Assembly: GCA_030549495.1 (NCBI GenBank) | Contig: JAUIRK010001051.1 | Location: 496,001-560,000, forward strand | DNA from: Nectonema munidae | Taxonomy: Eukaryota > Nematomorpha > Nectonematoida > Nectonematidae | Direction of reading: 5' to 3' | DNA length: 64,000 nucleotides | In this document: piece by piece, positions 12,173-23,299 of the stretch | How the letters are laid out: each line of letters starts with the position of its first letter | Position numbering within the stretch: position 1 is the first letter of the stretch | Position numbers and translations under genes: made by a program | Notes under the pieces: generated by a model | Databases searched by the model: none | What the model was told of the DNA's origin: nothing | Seen by the model: the letters and a program-made list of their open reading frames with translations, nothing else

Positions 12173-12270
12173 CTCCTTTCTATCCCACCCTTAATAAATT
12201 AGTTGATGAAGGTTTATCAATAAGGTTTTCCTTCAAGCTACCATTCATCCATGATTTTAACCAATTAAAC
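12173..12270 (+). CDS. Exon-like segment of unrecognised gene (first of pair)
   Basis: An acceptor (polypyrimidine tract then TTTTCAG) is followed by two bases completing a codon and 32 open codons, ending in AAC just before a GTAAGC donor. The peptide starts PFYPTLNKLVDEGLSIRFSF and is not low-complexity. A 60-bp intron then joins it in phase to the segment at 12331. Intron size matches the other short introns in the window (58-65 bp). I do not recognise the protein and found no further exons nearby, so it could belong to a gene with distant exons or be a fossil. Confidence 0.45.
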
Positions 12271-12330
12271 GTAAGCTTTTTGAAACAATTAATTTATGCA
12301 TGATTTGATTATTTTTCTATAAAATTTTAG

Positions 12331-12378
12331 GTATCAATTAATGAGTTTCCATCGTTTTCATTGGATGAAGATTTTGAG
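12331..12378 (+). CDS. Exon-like segment of unrecognised gene (second of pair)
   Basis: Sixteen codons, phase 0 at both ends, between an ATTTTAG acceptor and a GAG/GTAATT donor. The peptide is VSINEFPSFSLDEDFE. It joins in frame with the preceding segment. The next exon was not found. Confidence 0.42.
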
Positions 12379-12389
12379 GTAATTTTATT

Positions 12390-14080
12390 TCTTTTTTGAT
12401 GAAAAGTTTTTCCCGGGTTTTAAGTTAATTTAGGTCTAACATTACAAAAATTTATATAGTTGATAAACTATCTAATATCTTTTAATTCATGATGTTTGCG
12501 AATTAATGATTAAGATTTTCTTTATTCGATTCGCCTATCTTTTATGCTACCATTCTTGAAGCTTGATGACATGTTTTTCTGAGATTATCCAGCGCTAAAA
12601 AATTATAGGAGGCTTAAATTTGGCATTTTTTAAAATTCATTAAATACAAATCAGTGGTCTGGCAAGACTGCTTGGGAAACGAAAACGCGTTAACCCTTTA
12701 AAATTAACGTTTTTGTTGGTAAGAACATGGGTTGTAGGTAGGTAGTTTATTTGGGGGGGGGGGGGGGGTTGGGGGGTTGGGTTGGGAAAAAAAAAAGGGG
12801 GATCTGAGAGTTTTGTTGGTGATCTAAGCAAAAAAAGACAGCATCTTAGAAGATCTTGGCGATGAAAAGAGAAGATCTGACATGTCAAGATGGGATGGTA
12901 TGACTCTCTCTCTATTGCCTCACATCCGAAATGGCAATATGGACTTTCGCAATTTTAATTCGGGAGAGATATGTTCTCCATGGGGAGTGGCCTGATAGAG
13001 AGCGAATTGTGCATGGTCAAAACGCCCGAAAACCAAAACCTCCGAAACCAAAAAAAAAATTTTTTTAAATAGTTTTCCTATACAGTCATTTGTTGTTTTT
13101 TTTTGAATTTTTCACAATTTTATAGCATTCTTTTTGCAATTTCTAAGTTTTTTGATAGTTTCAAATTCCCATGTATAATTCTATTGTAATTATTCAAAAC
13201 AATACTAAAAAATTCTTTTAATCAAGTTAATAATGTGAAAATATATTATAATTCTGAATATTATTAGCCAAAAAAATTGTAATATTCTCGAAGTAAGATA
13301 GTTTTTAAAAAGTTTTAATATTTGAAAATCTTCAAAAATATTAAATTAGCATTTCTCTTAACTTTTTTGTGTTTAAAGACCATTGAACAGTGATGACAAA
13401 ACCTTTTAAATGGTGTGTCAGAAATTGATTTTTCTGTGTTTGTTCTGTCACTTCTAAATAACAGTAATTTGATTTTAGACATGTGTTTTTTTATTATTGA
13501 AATTAGGTTATATCATCAATTAATATGTAAAAAAGAAATGCATTATTTTGGAAAAAACATAAAAAAAAACATTTTTCACATGTTTTTATATATTTTTTAC
13601 AATCATTATCCGCTAACCTATCTCTTAGCTTTTTTTCTAAAAGTCATATATACTGTTAATGTATTTAAAGAATCCATTTTCTTCTGAGGGTTGTCAACTC
13701 TTTAAAATTATGCGCATATCTTGTGTTTTTATTAATAATAGGCCGAACTAGCATTATCGGTTAACAGATTCATTTTTTGTTTATGGTTTAGCTTAGGGAA
13801 GAAAAGAGAAAGTTTCAGCAATGCTATTCCAAGCAAGCAATAATTCTTTATTATGATTGCGCGATTCAAACCCTTGCAGTTATTTTATGGAATTAGATTG
13901 AAATTCTACTAACTTCATAAAATATGGGGCGTACCACTTTTTGCCACACTGGTCAAATTCACTTACAAACTATGACTAACATAAAAACAAACTTTATTTA
14001 GCAATAGTTACTTGGGTAACATAAATTTGTAAAGTTTTTTAAGAATAATGCAAAACTTTTTTTTATAAAACTTTAGATTT
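12390..14080. other. AT-rich DNA with a G-rich tract, no gene seen
   Basis: Contains a run of G at about 12752-12768 followed by G/A-rich sequence. An apparent minus-strand proline-rich frame over it is only a translation of that run. The rest is AT-rich with no supported gene. Confidence 0.5.
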
Positions 14081-14082
14081 TA

Positions 14083-15315
14083 TTAATTATTATATGTATG
14101 ATATTTAACATTACAAGTAACACAAAGTCCAACCTCACATTTAATACATTCAGTAGTAGGTCTTTTCGAGCATTGGGCTAAAGCACATCGTCTTCTTTTA
14201 CCATTTTTTATTTTTGAAATCAAATGATTTTTTTCATCCATTTTTTCTTCACTATTGCATTTATTGTGTCTTGAAATTAGAGGAGCTGAACCAATTTATT
14301 CAAATAGTATCTTGCTATTTCTCTTCTGAAATCTAACAAAGATTTTAAACCTCCACAATTTTTGTGTTATTTTTATAAGATTTTCCGATAAAAATAAAGA
14401 ATCACAAAAAAAGAAATATGGGAAGTGTTTTTTATCATCAGTAAAATTGCTGATGGCGTTCAGTAATGTTAATCCAACTTTTCCATAAAGTTTTTCTTCA
14501 TTCTTTTGATGAAGAGATTACCTTGATAAAAAACAAAATTAATAATATAGCCATCATGAGAACAAGCACATCATACTTTATAACCAAATCTGATTGGCTT
14601 ACTTCTTATGCATTGTTTACAGGGATGTTTTCTAAAATATTCAATCATTGTTTCATCATGGGCAATGTATTGTGTTGGGACAAAGTATTCCATAAACTTT
14701 TTGTTCAAATGATTTGACAAGCTTCTAATTTAAAAAAATTTGTCATAAGGTGAATAAACTCCATTATTTTTTGAAACCTATTTTTTCTTATACTTTTATA
14801 AATTATATCATTTTAACATCATTTTTGCTTTCCCAGTATAAATGCCTTGAAGGTACACTACAATATCCAGTTATGAGTAAAACTCCAAGAAACACTTTTA
14901 GCTCATCAATTTCAATCGAAAAATCAAATTTATTTTTGAATTTTGAATATTTCATTGACTCGTTGCAAATTGAATTTATAATCTGTTCATAAAAAAAGCT
15001 CAAATAATTGATGAGATTCTAAATCACTGAAATGAGAAAAATCGCTGATTGGAAAAATAGGAAATTTTGATTCAAAGTATTATTTTTTATCGATTTATCT
15101 TTTTTGTTTGTACTGTAAATTCATCTTTTGAATTTGAATTTGCATTTGCTTCAGCAAGAAGCTGCCCACTAAATTATCAATACTAAATTATCTTCATCGG
15201 CTGAATCTTCATCTGTTAAAACTGAAGATCTTGGTGGTTCAATATATATTTGTAAAACACAATTACTTAAATTATTATCTGCATCTGATAAAATATCATT
15301 TAAAGAATTAGACAT
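14083..15315 (-). pseudogene. Degraded piggyBac (PGBD-type) transposase, near full length
   Basis: Minus-strand reading from an ATG at 15313-15315 (MSNSLNDILSDAD, then an acidic EDSADEDN stretch as in PGBD N-termini). It continues through 14803-15003 (IDELKVFLGVLLITGYCSVP, the piggyBac N-domain block) and then [10 protein letters not shown]...KPIRFGYK near 14580-14690 (the first catalytic Asp region). It ends in a cysteine-rich domain, CALAQCSKRPTTECIKCEVG with more Cys and His, before the stop at 14083-14085. That C-terminal Cys/His domain is characteristic of piggyBac. Stops and frameshifts interrupt it. It is a different lineage from the copy at 1490-3030. Confidence 0.8.
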
Positions 15316-15544
15316 CTAAAACTTGCAAAAATACATGATAGATGGTGTTTAGAACATGAATATAAAAAATGAATTATTATTTTTCAAAATATTACTTACT
15401 CTGTTATCACTTATCAATTTAAACTAACCAGAAAAAAAGTTTCGGTTTAGTCATTTGGTATTTTTGTTTAATTATTATTAGATATATTTTTTTTATAAAA
15501 AAGCAAAATCGTAAGTACTCTTAAAAAGTACCTATAAACATAAA

Positions 15545-16645
15545 CAGTCAACCCCCGTTATAACGCCATCATCGGGACCATACAAAATTGGCGTTATAGC
15601 GGGGTTGGCGGTAAATCGCGGGATTCATAACGTATCCATATTTTGTTGCATTATGCCACATTTGATATCATACGTAATGACATGTAGTAAAAGTATGTAG
15701 AAGTGTTCTCGTAATGAATGTTTTTATTTTATCGTTTGTGTTAGTGAACATCTTTGATTAAAAAAAATAAAAACCAAACCGAAAATAATAAATTTATTTG
15801 GAAAAAAATCTAATATAGTTTTTTGTTTGGTGGTGCATTTCCCAACAGTATCCAATCTTTTTTCTAATTTTTCTAATAAGAACAAATCTTCTTCTGTGCA
15901 GTTATTGTTGCATTCAATAAAACTTCTACACAAATTGAGAACAGACCGAAGATCCTTCATAACTGGTTTTGATTTCGGTGCTGGTTCGGGTTCGTCATCT
16001 GATATCTCGTCAGCATCTGTTGGTCGTACACACTGAATGAGTTCTTGGTCTGTAAGTTCAGCGAAGGTCTCTTCAGTGTTGTCAACAGCGGTGAACTCGT
16101 CTGCAGACATTGCATTGGAAGCGTCAATGTCTAGGGCTTTTGTTGTACTTCGTAGCAGTTCATCGAGTGGAAGGTCGTCTTCGTCGTCATCTTCTATGAT
16201 TTGTTGTTGGTCTGGTTTGGCGATAAGGCCGGTGTGCTGCCAACAATTTGATATTATTGAGGCTTTCACGGAGTCCCAGGCTTTCTTGGTGTAGCGGATT
16301 TATTATTATTGTCATGTTTATGTATTAACATCAAGTACAGTAATTTAAGACAAACACATATTTTTTTGTTTTGCATTCATTCTTACATCAATCTTTTTTT
16401 GTTGTATAATGCCACACTCGATTGAACTTGACTGCTGATGACTGAGCTGGCGGGAAAATTTGCTATGGCTTTGGCGGTAAGTCGGGGGAGACAGCATGCC
16501 AAATGAGATGTTTGTTCTGCTGATTATGATGGCGGATGGCGGACAGCGAGGGGCGGTTTAGCGCGGGATTTAACATGGACGGAAATCTGTTCTAGGCATT
16601 TTATTGGCGGTAAGCGGGGTTGGCGATAAATTGGGGTGGCGGTAG
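15545..16645. mobile_element. Internally deleted Tigger/pogo element
   Basis: The left end, CAGTCAACCCCCGTTATAACG, resembles Tigger termini. Related GCGGGGTTGGCG blocks recur near 15600 and 16610-16630. The coding part is the minus-strand C-terminus at 15724-16290. The right terminal repeat is not clean. Confidence 0.6.
15724..16290 (-). pseudogene. Tigger/pogo transposase C-terminus
   Basis: Open minus-strand frame carrying AWDSVKASIISNCWQHTGL, the pattern at the end of the DDE_1 domain in Tigger/pogo/jerky-like transposases. A long acidic tail follows (DDDEDDLPLDELL). It ends with ...LEKLEKRLDTVGKCTTKQKT, like the C-terminal helix of that family. The DNA-binding domain and catalytic triad are missing, so it is not functional as a transposase. 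It is more GC-rich than its flanks. Confidence 0.7.
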
Positions 16646-16849
16646 AGCAAAAATGTAAGTTTAAATTGCGTACTTTTCCTTTTTATGCAAATTCTATTTC
16701 AGATCCTTTTTCCTCTTTGTTTTTTAAATTTAAAACTGAATTCATATTTACACATTTTTCAAATATTTTAAAGTAGCATTATCCTTTTTCCATTGAATGT
16801 GCCTTTACTTCTTGAGTAATAAAAAAAAATTAGAGAGGATCCGAATTTG

Positions 16850-17872
16850 GTGTTCTTTATTATTATTATTATGGGGGCGTAGCCCTGTTCCAGGATCCGA
16901 AGGACTTTCCTTTTCTTCAATCGCTCTGGGGGAGTAAAGAGAGGGTTTAAGACCGTGAAGGATGGATTAGGTGGTAGATCTAGTGAGGACGTATCTTTAT
17001 AGATTTGTTCGGTCAATTCTGCAATGTTAACTAAGTCCAGGATTCCTCGATTTGTCCTTATCCGTGGGAGGAGGTTCTTTCTCGGTAGTATCTTGTACAG
17101 GAGGCTCGGGTTCTTTGTTAACTTGGATCATAATGTCTTCTTGACTACCATATCCCGAGTCAGGATGGTCTCCATTATCCTAAATAATTTCCTCTGCGAC
17201 ATTTGAGAATCTGGCGGTGAAGATTTCGCGCCATTTCGCTGGGGAATTGAGATCTTTATTATGTACATACCATTCGATAAACCTGATAATGTCATTTGGA
17301 GCCTCAGCTCCGCCTGAGATTAAGGTGTCGAGTGGAAGGAGAAGCCGCTGGGGCAGGAGTGCTAGAATCTACTGGGAGAGGTCCTAGGATGTCTTCAAGG
17401 TCTGCCATAGTGGGTAAGACTCCGGCAGGTATGCTTGGAAGTCGGAGCACATCTTCGACGTCCTGAAGGGTAGGCAGAACAGGGACACTATGTCCTACAA
17501 ATTCTCCCTCACAGGGAGAGACTGGGATAGCTTGGACACTGGTTCCAAAAGAGAAAAGACTATCCTCGGTGATGGCAGGGAAGTTCCGCAGGGAAAATTC
17601 AATTGGCCATGACGGTTCTTCTGAAAGAAGCTGCCCTTCACGTGAAAAGGAAAGGGTGGCTTGTCATATGAGACCGGAACTAGTGGGAGCCGTCGCCTGT
17701 TGCCGCCTCGGGTCGGAACAAAGGGTACTTGTGTCTTTGGAGCGTTTCCGTGCGCGAGGAGCGTAGGCGATTCCCTCGGAGCGGACTCCGTAGGCTCTAT
17801 CCCACTCTTCCACACCCATCTGTCGAACTTTTGACGATTACTTTCTAATGCTATTTGAGAATTCATGAATAA
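16850..17872 (-). pseudogene. GC-rich broken reading frame of unknown origin
   Basis: Minus-strand translation gives about 330 residues of coding-like, proline- and acid-rich protein once a few shifts and stops are allowed for. It opens with MNSQIALESNRQKFDRWVWK (17495-17866). It then has VLPTLQDVEDVLRLPSIPAG (about 17410-17480), APNDIIRFIEWYVHNKDLN (about 17255-17315), NGDHPDSGYGSQEDI (about 17125-17180) and EQIYKDTSSLDLPPNPSF (about 16945-17015). Composition contrasts sharply with the AT-rich flanks. No zinc knuckle, protease or polymerase motif was found. A retroelement gag-like or other TE protein is a guess. Confidence 0.5.
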
Positions 17873-17887
17873 TGAAGTTCTTACTTA

Positions 17888-18326
17888 GGCTGAGGCAGTG
17901 GCGTAACTAGGTGGGGGCGGTCCGTCCCGGGCTGCATATTTTGAAATCACTCATATTGCAATCAATATGATGGTAAGATATTTATAACAGTTTGTGTTGT
18001 AAGAGATTTTCATTTGACAAACACAAAAAAACATGCATACACAACAAATCTGAGACCTGAAAAAAGTTTTTGACGAAGTTATTGAAGAGTTTGCTAACAA
18101 AAAAGCTAGAAAAGTTCATCTATAAAAAGTTGAAAATTAATATTTGTATGTAATTAAATAAATTTTTCAGTTTTTTTTATTTTCTATTACAAGCATTTAT
18201 ATAAAACTAATTTATAAATAAATAAAGTTTTATGCGTTTTTAACCAATTTTTTTAAATAAAAAGGGGCATCAAATTTATGACCCGCCCCGAGCGGCAATT
18301 CTCATGGTTACGCCACTGGGCTGAGG
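17888..18326. mobile_element. hAT MITE with perfect 8-bp target duplication
   Basis: Element 17896-18318 (423 bp) begins CAGTGGCGTAAC and ends GTTACGCCACTG. It is flanked on both sides by GGCTGAGG (17888-17895 and 18319-18326). The 8-bp duplication and the CAGTGGCGTA terminus are typical of hAT. The ends are GC-rich around an AT-rich centre, with no coding capacity. Confidence 0.88.
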
Positions 18327-18329
18327 ACA

Positions 18330-20140
18330 TTACTCAATTCTTACTTACACATCACAAAACGCAAACATTAAATCATTTTACCATTTCATTCAATGAACGT
18401 CAATGTTATTATCAAAAGGAGGACGTGATAAAAGGGTGACTAATCAACTAACTAAGCTCTGATTTCTCACTCCGTGACCTAAGAAGTGATCAATTTAGTC
18501 ACTCCTTTGATTATTATTATTTATTTCTTTTAATTTTTCACTCCTTTGAACGCATCCCAAAATTACCCATAAAACACAGTGCCACACTTGATATTCATGA
18601 ACCTTTGTCTAAAAAATTTCGGCACGTTGAAGAACGGAACTTCCCGTGAGTTTCGGAATGGAACGTATGACTTGAAAGATGTCTAGAGGCTATCTTGAAT
18701 ATAATTGCGCTCTTTAAAAAACATTAAGTTATGGTTCAAAAATATTTTCATCTTCAAGGGCCCATGCACTTCCAAAACTTTATTTTTTTTTGCTTTTTCA
18801 GTATTCTTTCGACTTGGAGAGAGAAGTTCTAAAGATGTTGTCTTGAAGCTATGAATGAAATTCTATGTTTGCTCACAAATATTTAGGAAAGCTAAGTTAA
18901 TGTGAATTTTTAATTTTTTGAATAAAAATTTTATATTTAAATGATAATAAATAATTTGTCGCTACTTTTATAAATTTTATATTGTTGTCATTTCTGTACC
19001 TTAACTAGGCGGGTACTTTGTAAGACGTTTGTTCTCTATCTTGTTTGATCATATAATTAATAGTAGGTGGGAAGCTTCTCGTTCTTGACATATTGCCTGC
19101 TCTATGTTGGATCATTATTTATTTCTTTTGAAAAGAAGATTACTGGATGTCTAAAGAAAAGTATATATGCCTTAAAAATGCTTTAGCTTGACCAATGCTA
19201 GATAACGGATCTTAAGATTGTAAAAAATGAAAATTTTCTTTTATAAGCCACTTTTTATCCAAGATTTTACATTTATAATCTTACTAACCTGAGAATATGA
19301 TCTGGATATACTTATTCCATTTTATGAGTGCTACTGTTTTAGTTTATCCGAAATTAATACTAAGTCTATTAATTTTGAAATTTGTTTCATTTCGAGATAA
19401 TAAATCAGTTAGATCTATGTTTGTGATAACTAATAAGAGAGACCAAGTCATCGATTATTATTTTTTCTTTTAAAATCGAATGTTTATTAATCATTAAAAC
19501 GCGGGAAGCTCTTATTAACTACCCAGTTGGTTTTATTTTCTCCAATATAAAAATCAGAAATGATAATTTACCAAATATGACTTGTTTTTTTTGCAAATAA
19601 TTATTTGCCTTGTCCTTTACCATCGAACAACCAAGTGTGACTCGTAGTAATAGAGGTTATGGAAATAAATTAATTATTCATTATCATGATGAATTGATTG
19701 AATCGAAAGTTAAACGATACATTAAAAACAATAAGCTCAACATTGAAGCAACAAATAAGTCTGCTTCAAATCTGGAAAAAACTATAAAACCAGATACTCT
19801 CATTGATTTGATTCTATTTGTTCTTTTATATCACCCAGTTGTTATATAAGTGATTGGGTTTATGTTGTAAATTGTTTGAGATGTGATGAAAACGTATAAG
19901 GACTAATAAGGAGGCATTGTTTGAAAGAATCTGTTAACATTTTTAAAATGTTGTGAAATTTGATCGAACGAAACCATTAGGAAAACATTATGGCAGTCAC
20001 ATTGAAAAGCTTGAACCAAAATTATGTATTAAATTATTATGTAAAACAAATCATTAGGTTTTTAAAGAAAAATATTTTAGTAAATCAAACAATTCAAGAA
20101 TGAATTCCAAAGTTAATGTTTTCTAGTTAGTTAAGTTTTC
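18330..20140. other. Intergenic DNA, one unexplained 79-codon frame
   Basis: Mostly AT-rich without supported features. A plus-strand frame at 19610-19849 (LIIHYHDELIESKVKRYI) has balanced composition but no recognised domain, splice context or neighbour. It may be TE debris. Confidence 0.4.
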
Positions 20141-20149
20141 ATTCGTATA

Positions 20150-20990
20150 CCCTGTAGATTATAATGCTGTATCCAATATAATATGGATCTTGTCTCCTGC
20201 TTTTTCAATAATGACTTTTCCGTCTAAAACTCAGTGTACCTTTTAAGCGAAATGCATGCAGTATCGTGGAAAGGCTGTTGAATTACCATTTAACAACCTC
20301 ACGTTTACTCCAGAAGTGTGAACCTTCATGTTGCTACCGTTGTCATAGTCTTGGCCTCGAATGTCTTGAACTTCTCAATTTAATTCCTTTAATAATATTT
20401 CATATAAATCTTCTCCCTTGTTACTTTCAACTAGTATAAATTTATGAAATGTTCATAAACACCTGAAGGAGGCAGTTTACCATCAGACACATACCTAATT
20501 GTTAGAGAGATTTATTCTTCCTGACTCATGTATGATTGGCAGTCTAAAATGATGCCGTAGTACTTACCTGCTTTTACATGTTCTAGTATTTCATTCAAAA
20601 CAGCTGTAGCAATAATGTTTAGTAGTTCATTCTGAATATCGTTACCAAAATAGTGATTATGACCCTAGCCTAAACAGTTTCCATTGCGAAGACTCTCTTT
20701 GTCAACATTTATTCTGTTTCTCTAAATGCTAAATTTCTTTCATCATTAAACTATTATTTACCTTTTGAAAGCTTGTTGCCAGTGCTTTACATTTTCACTG
20801 ACAATTCAATTGTTTGTCCACTACAAAGTCTTTGATGTAACTCTATGTGGCTGTCAAATGGTTCTTTGAGACCTTGTGCTCTTATAAACTTGTGTGAAGA
20901 TTAGACCAACTGTTGAATCCACTTACGATAATGCTGAGGTTGTGTTTTTACTAAAAGGTTTGCAATAAAAGTAAAGTATTCTATAATTAG
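20150..20990 (-). pseudogene. hAT transposase remnant (DUF4371/zinc-finger MYM type)
   Basis: The reverse complement carries KYYGIILDCQSYMSQEE (about 20520-20575) and IRGQDYDNGSNMKVHTSGV followed by NSTAFPRYCMHFA (about 20245-20365). These are the consecutive SxILDxTxDxSxxEQ and RGQxYDNGxNMxG...PRAxxxxCxxH blocks of hAT transposases with a DUF4371 domain. Several stops and shifts separate them. Confidence 0.7.
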
Positions 20991-21129
20991 ATTAAGAGTA
21001 TATAATCCATGGCTTCCCAATACTCTTCCCGTTTGTAAGTTTTTTCTTGCAATGGAACTTTGAAAAACAAGACTTTTTTATTTTTTTGGAAAGCAATTTA
21101 ATAGAATATTAGGAAGACTTGATTAAATC

Positions 21130-21358
21130 TAGGGTGCGGCTGCTTTTATAGTAGCAGCCATAGGCGAATGCGGGAACGGTTCTAATTAATTGTCTAGATT
21201 ACCTGCGGGATATCCTGTTAACAGTTGTTGGTTGTCAGTTAACCCCTTAATTGCAAAGCGCCTTCCGAGTATTTTCTCTGTGAAGGTGCCGCCTTGTTAG
21301 TCGCTTGACTCGCATTTATGGTCGGATAATTCAAGACGCTGCAACCTGCGACTTTTCT
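21130..21358. other. GC-richer flank of the gypsy fragment
   Basis: Its composition resembles the gag fragment that follows rather than the AT-rich surroundings. It may be the 5' part or LTR of that retroelement, but no LTR boundary or primer-binding site could be shown. Confidence 0.35.
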
Positions 21359-21360
21359 TC

Positions 21361-22080
21361 AATCAACCCGAAGATAAAGCTCTATGTACACGGTTTATCT
21401 GCTCCGTCAACAACGAAGCCGTCCTGAAGGCCCTGTTCAAAGTGAAAGATAACAAGCTTGATTTCGCCCGCGCTATTGAAATAGCCACGGAAACTGACGA
21501 TGCCGCAAAGGTCGTCAAGGAGACTGTCCATGGAACCACGAAGGCAGTCAATTAAGTGAATTGGAAGATTCTCCTCAAAACGACAACAAAGAAGCTAAGT
21601 GATGAGAAAAAGGCGAAAGTAACTTGCTACCGCTGCGACAAGCCCAATCACAAGGCCAACGAATGTCGTTTCAAGAAGGCTATCTGCCATTTTTGTAACG
21701 CCAAGGGACACCTGAAAGCTATATGTCGGAAATAGAAAGCTGGTGAAAAGTCGCAGTTGAAAGTCATTGTTGGAGTTACTACTACAACCCAACCGACTCT
21801 CTCGAAGCTTGAGGTTCCTATTTATGGAAATCGATACCTCCACCACAGGTAACTTCATTACAAAACAGCACTGGGACGCCTTAGGACAACCTACTTTAGA
21901 TCAGCCGACGCCCGAATATGAATCAGCTTGTAAGCACAGCTTATCGACTCTGCAGAGCTTCAGAGCTAGGACCAGAATACCAGGAACCGAAGAAGGTGTT
22001 GACATTACTTACACGGTTACCAAAGACCTCAATCTCATGGGCCGAGTTGCAACTCAAGGTTTCGATAGACAAAGTTCTTG
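21361..22080 (+). pseudogene. Ty3/gypsy-type gag-protease fragment
   Basis: A plus-strand frame starting near 21361 reads TRFICSVNNEAVLKALFK and LDFARAIEIATETDDAAK, like the end of a retrotransposon capsid. An in-frame stop lies at 21553. Then come two CCHC zinc knuckles (CYRCDKPNHKANEC and CHFCNAKGHLKAIC, about 21624-21729). A second stop at 21735 and a frameshift follow, after which MEIDTSTTGNFITKQHW (21818-21868) resembles the aspartic protease active-site region. It is far more GC-rich than its flanks. Two stops and a shift make it inactive. Confidence 0.75.
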
Positions 22081-22146
22081 ATTCTGCGGAACCATGCTAA
22101 GCCGTATTCAGTCGCCTGAACACTTTCAAAAAGTAACCTTCCAGTA

Positions 22147-23180
22147 ACAACCCTAATCAAATGAATGCTTCATATATACAAGTTTCTTCGTATATACACT
22201 GTTCGATTTACAGAACTCAAACACTTTTGCGACTTTGTTGATATTGAATATCAGAGAATTTTGCAGCACGGAGATAAAAGGTTTCTTTCTTTGCTACCAG
22301 CTTTACAAAGAATACTTAAAAAGTTTGAAGGATTAAGAAGTTACTTCTACTTCCAAGAAAGTTGTTCTACGATAATCAAAAACTGTTTTGAAGAACCAAC
22401 TCAAGAGCTCTATTTAAAATTCGTTCATGGGTATTTGAAATAGTTCAATCAGAGTATTTTAAAGCTAGAAAAAGAAAGCATCAGTGATGTAGAAGTGGTG
22501 CTTATTCTGTCAGAACTAAAGCAAAACGTACTTGCAAAGAAAGAAAATAACTTCTTGACATCCCAGGCAATGGTGTTCTTGGGAAAGCTAGAAGATGCAG
22601 GTGAACTAAACGTGAATAGGTTTTACAAAGAAGCAAGAAACTTTTATGATAAGTGTCTATCATATCTGGGCCTTTATAATGAAGCTTATGAAGATTTGCA
22701 TCCTCACCATTGGGTTGACCTTAAGGCGGAATTATCGTGGGAACAAGTGCTTAAATCTATAAAAAAAGATCAACGTAATGTTTAGGAAACAGATCAAATT
22801 TTGAAAAGTTAATTGAATTTATACTTTGTCTACCTGGAACATCAGCTCCCGTTGAGAAAATTTTTTTCATCATGAATAAAATGTGGTCTAATCAAAGAAG
22901 TAAAATGCTGGAGCAGAATGTTAAAGCCCTTATCACCTACAAAATTAATTCGAAACTTTCTTGCTGCGATTTTTACTAGAAAGTCAAATCCAACAAAAAC
23001 TTTTGTAAAAAAGTTTTGTCTACAGATAAATATGATTGGGCGAATATATAAATTTATACAGTCTATATAGGTTATTTATACAGAGTATAAATAAACATGT
23101 CTGTGTATTTTTATTTCTTTTATCTGATAAACTCTTTGTTCTGAAGCCTCACGATTTTTAATTGCAAAAATATGGTAAGT
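22147..23180 (+). pseudogene. hAT transposase remnant, copy B
   Basis: Nearly continuous frame from 22147 to 22785 with a single stop at 22441-22443, carrying IYTVRFTELKHFCDFVDIEY and RFLSLLPALQRILKKFEGL. After 22786 the frame shifts, and LCLPGTSAPVEKIFFIMNKM with MWSNQRSKMLEQNVKALI gives the C-terminal dimerisation region, where the PGTSAPVER-type motif is diagnostic for hAT. It is the better-preserved relative of copy A (6447-7613) and lies in the opposite orientation. Confidence 0.8.
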
Positions 23181-23299
23181 CTATTCATAAATAATCACAA
23201 ACACTCATCTTCTTTCATGTCTGAATCATTTAAATTTTCCAATCGATATTTTTCAAAAGATTTGACAACTGAAAAAAAATTAACAAACTCTCGATTCGA

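Noticed and set aside
12640-12888. Minus-strand proline-rich open frame
   Set aside because: It is produced by the G/A-rich tract at 12752-12800; there is no coding support on either side.
15827-16294. Serine-rich plus-strand frames
   Set aside because: They are antisense shadows of the acidic tail of the Tigger/pogo transposase fragment.
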